The notes under the pieces were generated by a model. The model ran no database searches. It was not told the origin of the DNA and saw only the letters and a program-made list of their open reading frames with translations. A DNA stretch of 64,000 nucleotides. Origin: Mytilinidion resinicola. Taxonomy: Eukaryota > Ascomycota > Dothideomycetes > Mytilinidiales > Mytilinidiaceae. Shown here one piece after another: positions 11,553-22,609 of the stretch. Position 1 is the first letter of the stretch, and every line of letters starts with the position of its first letter. Location of the stretch: the NCBI RefSeq assembly GCF_010093595.1, contig NW_022985442.1:722261-786260 (forward strand). The letters run 5' to 3'. A program made the translations under genes and the position numbers.

Positions 11553-12928
11553 ATGTTCCCTGTAAGGGTTTGGTTGGGAGGATCCTTTGGGAGGCATTAC
11601 GATGGGAGGTGTGTGGCTTATTTGAAGTGAAGGTTGCATATCAAGTTGAACTTGGACGGATAGTTCATTGCTGGTATTGACGTTCGATAGGTAGATTGCG
11701 TAACCTATGTTTTACCGTGTTGGTATCGTGTTCACGTGATGTTGGTAAAGTGAGTCGATAGACATGCACGTAAGAACGACCATTTTGGACTAGGAGGACT
11801 GAATTGTCAGCTTTTCTAGGTACGTAGTATGAAATCAAGTTAGCAGCGGGTAGGTAGTGCCGTGAATGCCCCCAGGTTCCTCGGAAGGATTCCCACCAAC
11901 ACACGCCACTAAGCCGATCCCCCAAAGCCTGTAACAACGTCGCATCTCCCTTCCTTTTAGCTAATTCGTACTACAACACGTTCCGTGAAAGCACTAGTTC
12001 TCCGGCGAAGGCCTCCGTGACACGATGGGTGCGGTCTCTCATCGTCACCCTGACCCTCGCAACATGCCCTTGTTCGGCTGATCCCTGGAGCTGAGCATCC
12101 CTCCCTCCCCCTTTCACGCTCCCTAGGGTTCGAGCGACAGCATTCGCCAGATTAAAAGAGCTGGAACATGTAAAGAAGGGAGGAGATCAGCTCACGACTT
12201 CGGGGCTCTGCAAGGGGCAGCAGAGCTGACTGCCTATTAAAGGCAATGGGCACCCGCCACAATGCTGTAGAACCACACACGAGCACCCTCCATCCCCTTC
12301 GAATCTCAGAAACACTAAACAGGCAGGCCGCATTCCTTTTAACTCTCGAATGAACGAGCGGACGTGCTCTTCACGGAGTCGCAAGGCAACCCGTGAAAGA
12401 CAGGAGAGGGTGTGAACCATACGACCTCGGAAGGCGACACCCCATGGCCCCCAATCCCGGGACACAGCCCCGCCATTCATTGCCCCAACTGCCAGAATGC
12501 TTATACTCCCCTGCACTGCTCGACAGTGAGAATACCACAGTTGCTGAGAGTGACAAGGGTTCATAGTGCGGCTATTGGTCGCCAGTCGGCTATATGCAGG
12601 TCGTGACCAGGCTGAAGAGGGTGGATAATCTGACTTGATATCTGCAAACCTCATCGGGAGCGCCGTTTGGTCATCACCATTGCACAATTGGGTCAATGGT
12701 TCAGAGGTAGCCGGGAGGCTGACTGCAGGGCTTAGGAGGGGAAATGTTGGCTTGTATATCTAGTGCCTGGGACTGCGATCCTTCTTGTGATACACTGAGA
12801 CTTCTGGACGATGGGGCGTGTTGGTGCTGTACACATCTCACTTGCTATGGAGATTTGACTTACCCTCGCTTTTGAGAATCCTGCTTATCTGGTTTGAGCG
12901 CCGCTGCTAGAGTTAAAGGGCTAGGGAA
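11553..12928. other. Intergenic, 1.4 kb
   Basis: Nothing convincing was found on either strand. Open frames at 12187-12696 (minus) and 12412-12606 (plus) lack motifs and splice support. Confidence 0.4.
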
Positions 12929-15900
12929 ATGGAAATCCTGACATTCGCTCTTTTTGCGGGATGGGTTGGGCTGGTGAGGGGGGCGACTGGTAAGGAATAT
13001 CTCCTCGGGGTTTCTTGAACTCATGGGACTGATGGCTTTACAGAATCATCGAGTTCAGCAGCGAATAGTACTGCTTTTACTTCGTCATCTACGAATAGAG
13101 TAGCTGCATTTATATTGAATGGTATCGGAGAGACTGGGACGAGCTCGAGCGCATCTCCGACGGTCGTTTCTACGGAGTCAAGCAACTCCGTTTCAGCTAG
13201 CACGGCGATTAGTTCTACCTCCTTCTCTGATAGTGCTGTCTCGAGTTCTTCGTTCACAGCTACCTTGAGTCAACAGTCGTATGTAAATCCATGGGTGGGT
13301 AATTATAGTGGGACGGTTGCTCCAAGTGGAACTGGTGAGTTTTGCGCAATCCTTCACAACCATTCTAACAAAACTTTAGGAAGCCTCTACGCGGCACAAT
13401 GTCAAAATGAATGGTATAGTGTGAGCTCATTCAGCGACTACTTGACGACCGCAAACTCTAGCACTATTTGGACCACAGAAACAATTCGTTCCGTAACAGT
13501 GACCGAGGTCCATACGTATTATACCACTTCTAAATACACCCTTTGCGATGGCCACCCTCGATTCATCTCGTCGGCTCCAACAGCAACATCTACAACTTTA
13601 CTCCCGCCCTCGACTACCTCATGGTATGCCCTCGTGGTCGGCCTAGCTACAACGCTACAACCTAATTGCTCCATCAATTTCGATGACTGCGCGCCTTTAT
13701 GGTCGACATATGACTCTGCGTCCAGCGTCTATGCCACACAGTCGTTTCCAGCCTCAACCACAGTCGTTTCCCTAGCTCCGGGCGCTTCTTTCGTTGTTAT
13801 TGCCGGAACGACAACTTCTTTCCCGTCTCCGGTCACCGCACAACCAACGATCACAATAGGGACCGAGGATATCGAGATGTATGGTGTCGGAACATCCTGG
13901 ACTTGGTATATTAGGACTACTCCGCTGCCCGGAGGATTTCTAGGGGGAGGCCTTGTGCTTACTCCTGGTGGAGTGGCTACGATTAGCCATAGTGTTAGGT
14001 ACGTTTTTGGTTTCTCATGCGCAAGTGCTTCAGCCTCAAATTGCTGTATTAGTTTGGGATGCTCATGGAATCACAGCACGGTTATACCCCCATATAAGCC
14101 TCATTGCAACACCGATGCTCCAACTTGCACTCCCGGCGCAGCCTGCACAATTGGCGGAGGAGATGTCCGCCTCTTCTACTTCCCGCCACAGACAAATGTG
14201 TCTAGAGACATGTGCGCCACCGCACCAGTTGGTAGTGGAGTCCCGGGGAACCAGCCTCCTACTAATAACAGTAAGTCTTTACGATCCCCGTTGTGCCTCA
14301 TGTCAAATGACAGATCTCGATGCTAACCATATCTTGCAGCTTGGACCCCTATTACTACAGGCCCATATACCGTTCTGCCAGGCAACACGACCTGGTTCTC
14401 TGGAAATGTATACGTCTCGCTACAAACCATTGGGGCTCATTGCTCATGGTCGAGCCAGTACCTGCCAGTCGGCCAGCCCGGATACGAGGGCGAAGTACTA
14501 ACACTGGCGCCCTCGGATGTTTTCAGTCTACGCGCTACCCCCTACTCACAGTCTGGTGGAGAATCCGGCGTCGACTACGGAGGAACCCAGTGGCCGTTCA
14601 ACTACGCTGACCTCCAGGAGCCAGTCCCGTGGTCTGCGTGGGATGGGTTGAACGACTGCGTTTTCAGCAGGTGCACAGAGATATCGGGCTCGTATAATCC
14701 GGTGCTTGCTGTCCCAGCTGCTGTGAGGAGTTTGGACCCGCGGTGGGCGTCGTGCGACCTAAACTTGGATGGGCTCTGTAAGTTCATTTCCCCCGTCCTT
14801 TCCAACTACACCACACCTTGTGAGTGCATATGAAGTCTAACTACTTCCCCAGATGACCCTCCATGGGCAGTAAGCTCCGTAGGCAACTTCTTCCCTTCCA
14901 CAACCACAAAAGACCCTGGATCTCCTTCAGCAACCCCTGGACCCGGCCCTCCACAATCCGTCAACGTACCCACCAACACACCTCCCAAACCCCCCTCCTC
15001 TCTTGGCGGCATTGCGCTCCCCTCCTCCATCGATCCCAGCAACGGCGGCAACCCAAGCGATCCAGGCGACCCAGGCACACCATCCAACACGCCCCAACCA
15101 GGCGTCCCCCAACCTCACTCCTCCGCCGCCGCCGGCATCCCTCCCGTCACCACGCCCAACAACCCTTCAGATCCGGGAGGGAACAACAGCCCTCCCCCCT
15201 TGGGCCCCACAACCATCACCACCATCGGCGGCCAACCCATCGTCGGCGACCCCGGCACTCCAGGCGTCATCACCATCGGCGGCACCACCACGCTCGCCCC
15301 TGGGGACCCAGGCACCGTGATATCCGGCACCTCCCTCTCCGTCCCCGACCCTAGCCACGTCGTCGTCGGCGGCACCACCCTCACTATCCCCTCCGCTACC
15401 CCTGCCCCCGCGGCACCCCCTCTCAGCGTCGGCGGCTCGCCTCTCCTCACCAACCCCTCAGATCCAGGCACCGTCGTCGTCGGCGGGACGACCCTCTCCG
15501 CCGGCGGGCCGGGGGCTGTGATCAGCGGCACGAGCATCAGCGTGCTCGATCCAGGCCATATCATCCTCAGCGGGCCCGCCGGTGTCTCGACCCTCGCTCT
15601 CCTCACACCACCACCCTCCTCTACACCCACCGGCGCCATCATCACCGCTCCAAACGGCGCCGTCTTCACAGCCACGTCTCTCGGCAACAGCGTCGTCATC
15701 GCCGGCACTACCCTCTCCGTCGGTAGCCCCGCACTCACCCTCCCGGGCGGATTGGTGATCTCAGATTCCCCCAGCGGTCTGATCGTCGGGTCGTCGACCA
15801 TCCCGTTCAGCGCGCTGCCTGTGCCCACAGAAGATGCGGTTATCACGCTCGGGGGGCAGGTGTACACGGCTACGGAACTGCCGGGGGGGAGTGTGATGGT

Positions 15901-16141
15901 TGCGGGGACGACGCTGTGGGCGGGTGGGCCGGCAGCGACGATTGCGGGGACGGTGGTTAGTGAGGCGAGGACGGGGTTAGTGGTTGGGGGGGCGACGGTC
16001 CCGTTTGAGACAGTGGCGGGGGCGAGTGCGACGGGGGAGGGGCAGGCGCAGTTTACGGGAGGAGTGGGGAGGAGGGGGGTGAGGTGGCGGTGGATGGAAG
16101 TCGGGGGGTTGGTGTGGGTGGTTTTGGGGGGTATGATGTGA
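12929..16141 (+). CDS. Large secreted Ser/Thr-Gly-rich repeat protein
   Basis: I propose six exons: 12929-12989, 13044-13334, 13380-13998, 14077-14270, 14340-14777 and 14853-16141 (963 aa, in frame throughout). Exon 1 encodes a signal peptide (MEILTFALFAGWVGLVRGAT). The middle region (about residues 20-540) is Ser/Thr-rich with scattered cysteines and N-glycosylation sequons. From about residue 590 the protein becomes Pro/Gly-rich and then repetitive: GGTTL/GGTSL motifs alternate with DPG..VISGT and VVVGG.T units about 35-55 residues apart. The C-terminus has a short hydrophobic segment (WMEVGGLVWVVLGGMM) that could be a GPI-attachment signal. It resembles the surface or adhesin-like proteins of plant-associated ascomycetes, but no enzyme domain is visible and the function is unknown. 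Introns are 54, 45, 78, 69 and 75 nt, most with TAAC-type branch sites. Confidence 0.78.
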
Positions 16142-17077
16142 TAGATAGATGTGATAATGTAGTGTGTGAACGAGATGAGCATTTTGAGAGATCAAATGTG
16201 CGAAGGCGCAATGAAACAACAAGTGACGAATTGGGAGAAATGAAAAAAAAAAAAAATTGAGATTATTGAAGATTAGCACCGTTCAGTTCGCAATCAGACC
16301 GACCACGCGGTGCAGGAAAAAAAAAAAAAAAAAGTAGCACACTCAAGCATTTCAACACCGTCTGAGGTTGGCCCGGTGAGCCGATCAGAAATGCCAGAGC
16401 TGGTATTCTACGAATAATAATAATAACAACATACCAGAGGACCTCAAGCAGTGCTAAACAAGCGTACACAAGCACAGGAATAAGTGTGTATACAGCTCAC
16501 GGGTTGTTCTGTTAACACTCATCACCCACGCGGTGCTGTCTTATAGGTGCACCTGTCTACCACTGCTTGAAGTGCTTCAACAAGTTTCCACATGTCGCAG
16601 AGTGAAGAGTTTCTATCCTGTTTAGATTTCTGAAAATGTATGGAAGCACCCTAAGCAGTGGTGGATAGGTGTACTCACGAGACAGCTTGTCCTACAATTA
16701 GAGTGCCACCTTTTTCATGCCCCGCATGCCGACGTCGAGCGCTGCACGATTGATAGTGTGCAAAAAAAGTGACATGTATATACTTAATCATGCTAATCGA
16801 TTGCTTAGTTATCCTACTACCCTCGAGGAACATAAACCCATCGTCCATTTTAGTTTAATCATCCCTAGGAATGGATCCTTGACCTAAGCCAAGCGACCGT
16901 TCGAAGTTCATAAGACCCGTCATACGGTCATCCCTGTGGTCATACCCTTCATCCGCCCGCTAACAAGGGGGGATATACCGACCCTTAAATCTCAATACTC
17001 GGATGCCAGAATCTGCACAAGTCTGACTTCTGCAACCCAGAGAAAACAAAAGCGCAACATCGAAGGAAGCCGGCCAT
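16142..17077. other. Intergenic between convergent genes, with hairpin repeat
   Basis: The stretch holds two A-tracts (about 16242-16256 and 16317-16333), an AATAATAATAA run near 16414, and an imperfect inverted repeat with arms at about 16550-16582 and 16640-16671. No gene was recognised. Confidence 0.6.
16550..16671. repeat. Imperfect inverted repeat (hairpin)
   Basis: The left arm begins CACCTGTCTACCACTGCTT and the right arm, read on the other strand, begins CACCTATCCACCACTGCTT. Similarity continues through GTGCTTC, giving arms of about 31 nt separated by about 57 nt. It could be a small MITE remnant or a structured transcript. Confidence 0.7.
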
Positions 17078-18303
17078 CTAACCCTGCTGCCTCTTCCTCT
17101 TCCCGACCTGTGCCGAGAAACCAGTCTTGATAGCCTGTACAGACCGCCTAGAACCGCAGGTATTGCAAGTGACGAACAGCAAACGGTTCTCGGCCTTGTT
17201 GAGCTCTGTATCCGGGGACCGGCACGTCTTGCACGTGACGTACTCCACGATGTAATGACGTAGCACGCTCTCAATCTGCTTCTGCTGGAAACGACCCTTG
17301 ATAACCAGACGCCTGCTGCCGTCCACACTGCCGCTAGTTCCCAACTCAGCGAACAAGAACTGGGTAACGTGCTCGTCGGTCCGCTTCATGCGCTTGCAGA
17401 TCTCGGCGATGTTGGCGAAGATGGTCTTCTTGTTGCCTTCACGCAGGCACTGCGGTGGGGGGATCTTGTAGGATTTTGTGCCGGTGCTCGCGAGGTCCGG
17501 GTGCTGGGCGTGGAGGAGGGTGAAGAAGCGGTTGAGAAGGAGGTTGTATTTGATCGGGGCGTTGCTGTCGTGGGCCCAGATGCCCGTGCCCTTCATCATG
17601 TCGCCGGCTTCGACGGGCGCGGCTTCTTCCTCTTCTTCGGGCTTCTCGCCTTCGGCGCCTGCGGCTTGGGCGAGCTTGGCTTCGAAGTCGTCGGTGTCGG
17701 CCTTCTTAGAATATTAGCTAGGACTCTTCGCTATAGATGTTCCGGAAATCTACCTTCGGCGTCTTCTTCTTCCTCTTTTTCTTCAGCGCGGAGGGGTCGA
17801 ACTCTGCATCCGCCGCCGGCGCCTCCCCGTCCTCCTCTTTCGTCTTGCTACTCTTCTTCTTTTTCTTCTTCGCCAGGTCCTTGAACATATCGGTCACCTC
17901 GTCCACAGCATCTATATTCCGTCAGCCCGCATCCACCGGCCACTAACATAGCAAAAGCATCAAGCTGACCCGAGGGCTCGCCGAGCGCACTGTTTATTTT
18001 GGACCTACCCGCTGAGTGTGACTCCGCCGAGTTCTTGTCGCCGTTCACGTCTGCGTTTTGTTCCGTGACGTTGCCGTCGTTGTCGACGATTGTAGCGCCA
18101 TCGCTGAAGGCGACGGATTTGCGAGGCTTGCGCTCGACTGGGGATTCGGCCTGGGTGTTGCTGTCAGCTTGAGATATACTGGATACGGGAGAGATGAAGC
18201 GGTATGCGATATGGAGTTGTGGCGCTCGACTGTCGAAGCCCGCCACAGAGGGGGATTTTGAACGTGGGGCAGATAATGAAATTCGACATACAACATCGGC
18301 CAT
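17078..18303 (-). CDS. SUI3: Translation initiation factor eIF2 subunit beta
   Basis: Exons (minus) are 18303-18292, 18150-18009, 17911-17754 and 17704-17078, giving 312 aa. The first exon is only MADV, and the 141-nt first intron is in frame, so an unspliced reading would look open. The protein has the acidic/Ser N-terminus with RKSVAFSDG, a polylysine block (KKKKKK near residue 60) and a second one (KKKRKKK) for eIF5/eIF2B contact, the eIF2-beta core starting near WAHDSNAP with [11 protein letters not shown], and a C-terminal C2-C2 zinc ribbon (CKTC..CNTC, about residues 262-287). It carries initiator tRNA with eIF2 alpha and gamma in the cytosolic ternary complex. Introns 2-4 are 141, 97 and 49 nt counting the first. 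It is divergent from MIM2, with 399 bp between starts. Confidence 0.96.
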
Positions 18304-18702
18304 GATTGCGGTTTGCTCGGTTCGCGCCTTCTGTGGCTTCTTCTCTGCGTATTTCGTATCGGACGTGTGTTGTTCTTCGATCGAGGGTGTTGGTGGTGGA
18401 GGAGAGGAAGTGGAGTGCTGGACTGCGGTGTGGCGGGCTTTGAGATGAGTCGTCTCAACGCCAAGATTTCCACGATCACGTGCACCAATTTGTGAACGCC
18501 ACATCTACAGCATCGACTATGCACGCCAAGCCGCGTGCACAACTCCGAGCTCCATCGTCGGCTACCACCACTCAGCATCATTCAACGCTCCCCCATCCCA
18601 TCGCCAGCACCGCAGGCCCCCGGTCTCCCATATCCGCCTGCATGGCCTGAACGGCCGTCACTACGCGACCCAATCCCCAACCTAAACCCCCACACCGCCG
18701 CC
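18304..18702. promoter_or_regulatory. Divergent promoter SUI3 / MIM2
   Basis: This 399-bp region separates the start codons of eIF2-beta (minus) and MIM2 (plus). Several antisense open frames cross it but none has a motif. No specific factor site was identified. Confidence 0.45.
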
Positions 18703-19142
18703 ATGTCGATGACGAATTCCGCCTCGTTCATCGAGCACGACGACGACGATGCCGACGAGATCGATTCCCTGCCTTCCTCGACGACCGACTCGATAGATGA
18801 TGACGAGGAGCTCTCGGATGCGGAGCGCGAGTGGCGGGAGAGCTTGCAGCAGCTCGAGTTGCTGCTGACGATGGTGTTGGTGCCGTATGTGGGGAAGTAC
18901 TTTGGGCGGAAGTGTGCATACTGGGGTGAGTGGGATACTATGTTGTGTGCTTCGAGGAGGGTGGATATGGAGTGTCAGCTATCCAAGAAGCCCGGGAAAA
19001 ACTACAAGTGGACGGTGGCTAATACGATTCCTGCTTAGGCTGGGCAAAGTTCATGGAGTGGAAATACCCCGTCGAGATCGTCGTGACGAGTCCAAGCTTG
19101 TTTAAAGGAACTGGAGCGGTCGAGGCGGCAGCGTCGTTGTGA
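18703..19142 (+). CDS. MIM2: Mitochondrial import protein Mim2
   Basis: Two exons, 18703-18925 and 19039-19142, with a 113-nt intron, encode 108 aa. An acidic, disordered N-terminus (EHDDDDADEID, then DDDEELSDAEREW) is followed by a single hydrophobic helix in LELLLTMVLVPYVGKYFGRKCAYWGW and a short basic or amphipathic tail. This is the layout of the outer-membrane MIM complex subunit Mim2, which works with Mim1 to insert alpha-helical proteins in the mitochondrial outer membrane. The splice recreates the conserved CAYWGWAKFMEWKYP run, which supports the junction. The start at 18703 (GCCGCCATG) is in good context; a second Met lies two codons later. The family call is from memory of the motif. 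Confidence 0.8.
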
Positions 19143-19852
19143 GGGAAACGCTTTTCGACTTGTTTATACGGCATCAGGTCCCTCAAAATAGACTTGGAGG
19201 CTAGGGAGGCGGGCATGCTATTGGCGTTATGGATTATATTGGAAGGATAAGAAGAATTAAGCCCCATAGGAGTCATCCAAAATTCTTCCGACATGCTCAG
19301 CGGAACATCATTATATACTCCAATATGAGGTTCGCTTGAAACAAGACCACATTCGACATTCATGATGCTTAGAACTTACGTTCACCCCCCAAAAAACCCC
19401 GGGAGTCCTCTTATCGTATCTCTATACCTCTAGCGTAATACCACATCATACTGCGATATGAAGCGCACTTGATACGCAAACGCCTGTCCAGTTACGACCT
19501 TGTCAATATTACACCCTACCAAGATTTCTGAAGGCATCAAGGGACTCCTAACAACGGCACACGAGATTCAATCACCCAAAACACATAGCCCTATTTAAGC
19601 TTTTATTGACCCCTAAGAGTTATACAAGCCACCTACAGACCCGGTGATATTTACATACTTTTCGACCCCAAGAGCCCACCTAACCAAAGAAAACACCGAT
19701 ACCCGCGTTTCCAGAAGAACTAGCCATGATATGATGTATAAATACAACGGGCACGCCGGGCCCACACATTCTGATAGAAGAGACAAGGTATATACCACAA
19801 AGGAAACACAGAAAAGGAGAATTAGGGCTGGAAGCCTAGGATGTGGGGGTTC
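19143..19852. other. Intergenic between convergent MIM2 and VCX1-like genes
   Basis: This 710-bp stretch holds the 3' regions of two convergent genes. No further feature was seen. Confidence 0.5.
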
Positions 19853-21294
19853 TTATTTGGTTCCGAAGAACTTTGCAATGAAGTTGCTTCCGAGGTTGCC
19901 GTTCGCGTCGTCGGGGTAGACGTAGAACGCGAGCGCGATGATGGTGTATCTTAGATTGAGAGTTAGCGTGATGTTCTCGGGGAGAGTGGAAGTGATATAC
20001 GTACGTTCCAATACACATCGCACCCTCCAGGTAGTTGCTCTTCCCGTCCTGGATGAGGTAGTTGACTACCAGAACTGAAATGAAAAGCACAACCGTCTCG
20101 AAGCCCTGGAAGTGCAGCGTCATAGGCTGGCCAATGATCCAGCCAAGAACGACTAGGAATGGGGTGACAAAGAGGGCGATTTGGAGGGACGAGCCGATAG
20201 CAACGTTGATCGCCAGGTCCATCTTGCCCTTGTATGCGACAACGACGGCCGTGACATGCTCAGCGGCGTTGCCGACGATTGGGAGGAGTACGAGACCGAT
20301 GAAGGTCTTGGAGATGTGCGCAGTTTGGACAAGGGAGTCGATGCTGTCGACAAGGTATTCGGCGCAAACGGCGACGAGGACAGTAACAAGAACGAGAGCA
20401 ACGGCGGCCGCGATAGGGGAAAGAACTTCGCCGTCTTTGTGGCCCTCAGCGTCATCGCCGTCCTGCGCTTCCACATCGAAGAGATCCGCGTGGCTGAAGA
20501 GTTGGAAGTAGAGGTATAGGATATAGAGAATGAGCAGGATAATAGCGGTGCCGTGGGACAGCATCAAGATATTCTTCTCGGTTTCATCCTTCGAGGAGCG
20601 TAGAGCTGCGTACAGGGTAGCTGGTATTATGAGCGAGGCGCTGGCTACGGCCATGAGCGAGGACATGGTGCTCGCTACTGTGCCATTGAAAGTCGACTCT
20701 CTGTAGCGGAGTCCACCAGCGAGGAAGCAGCAGCCTAGTACCTGGAGTGTGATTATTAGCAAAGCTCCTACCAATTGAGGGGTTGTGCTAGCACAAGTAA
20801 CTTACCAAGAGGATGTTCGACAAAATGCTACCAAGCATGCTAGACTGAACAATCCTGATCTCGCCTTCACGGAGCGCCACAATTGATACCTGATATTGAT
20901 ATTAGCGCCACACTCGTTATCCAACCAATTGTCGCATCTAGATGTAACCTACAATCAATTCTACAGCATTTCCAAATGTCGCATTCATGAGTCCACCCAG
21001 AGTCTGTCCTAGCTTCGCGCTAAGCTCTTCCGTAGCGAAGCTTAGTAGTGCCGCGAGGGGAATGATCGCAATGAAGTTGAGTACGAAGACCACCGTTGGA
21101 TTGATATGCAGCGCACCGCAGATGATACCTGCGGGCACGAAGACAAGGAAGACATTGACATAGTTGCTGGCGAGCGTCTTCCAGGTAGTCGTGGCAAGGT
21201 ATTTAGGCCAGCTGGACCAGCGCGACTCGTAGTCGTTCGAGTGCGAGACAAGAGGCGTGTTTTCATCGGCAGTGCCGTTTGGAGGAAATGGCAT
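19853..21294 (-). CDS. VCX1: Vacuolar Ca2+/H+ exchanger (VCX1/CAX family)
   Basis: Exons (minus) are 21294-20953, 20889-20806, 20741-20005 and 19949-19853, giving 419 aa (yeast Vcx1 is 411). Both CaCA alpha repeats are visible: [15 protein letters not shown] (about residue 98) and [14 protein letters not shown] (about residue 275), each with the acidic residue that binds Ca2+. About ten to eleven hydrophobic helices and an acidic loop ([17 protein letters not shown]) follow the CAX plan. The transporter moves Ca2+ into the vacuole against H+. Introns are 63, 64 and 55 nt. The frame stays open upstream to an acceptor at 21357, and a four-base exon at 21646-21643 (ATG A) joined by a 286-nt intron would give a 441-aa form with an HHH-containing N-terminus, so the true start is uncertain. 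Confidence 0.94.
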
Positions 21295-21646
21295 ACTTGG
21301 AGTCCGGGTGCCGCTAGGATGGCGACCGTGGTGGTGAAACTGCTTCCTTATATTATCTGCGAGGCAAACAAATAGTTAGCCAAGAACTCTGGGTACCGGC
21401 AGTGCTGGATAGCTTCCAGATATGCCTGGTGATGGCGGGGCGCGGCGGAATGAAGTGCCAAGCATGAGGTCGTAATCGGTCAGACTGACTTGATGACAAG
21501 AGTGCTGCGCCTGGCAGTGCGTGGCTGCCCAGAGCCACAGAATGCTTGGAAAGAGGGTTTCGTGGGTGGATAGACAAAGAGAGCCGAATGTGGTGATGGG
21601 AGCGGGATGGGGGATGGTGGTGCTAGTGTGGCGAGGACTCACTCAT

Positions 21647-22609
21647 GGCTGGTGAAGCAGAAATGACAAGCCTCGGCGGGCAGACTCTTAGGTGGCTTTG
21701 CTCTAGCTATGTACCTGAGGGGAGGATCAGGACCACGGGTGCTCGTGGAAAGCTAGGATGGGTCAGGCCGCCGGTGGAGCGCAGTACCTTGGGCGAGTGG
21801 GTGCGACGCAGAGTATCAAACGCGGCGTGATTCGGGCGATAACAGCAGCGGCAGCGAAGAAGATCTCGGCCGGAGAAGGATTTGATATGGCACGGAAGCG
21901 GGGGAAGAGGGCGCAGCACCGAGAGTTGATGAGTGATGAAGCTGCCGCGAGCTGCCCGAACGAACTGCAGCTAGGAGAGCTCTTCGCGCCGATGACGCGG
22001 GATGCCCCTGATTGGATGCCAGCGACACCACTTTGCACAGCCCCCCTTTGCCAAGGAGCTACGATGCAAGTCGGCAGGCTGGACTGACAGCCAGATTCAA
22101 CGTCGCGATCGGAAATGGCGCGCTGATTACGGGCGGAGGTGTGGCAGAGGGGTGGCAAGCAGTGAATCAGTGAGCAAGATGCAGACTGTCAGCGGCATCA
22201 AAGCCCTTCTTGTACGTTCCAATTGCACAGAAAGCATGTATAAGCACTATTATTTCAAGTTTGAGGCTGCATCTGCGCTCTGGTATGGTCCAAGCTGCCC
22301 TGACGTAGACCACACCACCGAGACACTTCACCGCCAGATATCAGATAATGAAGCCAAGCTCAGGAACACCTTGCCAACATCTTGCCAAGCTATCGAAAAC
22401 ATCCAAGACGTGCCCAGTAGGCAATATGTACCTGAGGCCCCTTTCCAAGACGGTGAAAGCCCGGCCACAATGCCGTGAAAACCAAAAATCGCCTAGTGAC
22501 ACCGAAACACCAGCCCACCAGAACTCCAGCCCACCAGAACTCCAGCCACCTATTTGTCTAACCCGTACACTCAAAACACAGCATGCGCCACACACAAACA
22601 CTATAGTAC
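21647..22609. other. Intergenic, 1 kb
   Basis: No gene was recognised. A short direct duplication, two copies of a CCAGCCCACCAGAACT-type unit, lies at about 22511-22550. Confidence 0.4.

Noticed and set aside
14863..15358. Several Pro/His/Arg-rich frames in the secreted repeat gene
   Set aside because: Shadows of GC-rich repeats; the spliced plus-strand frame explains the region.
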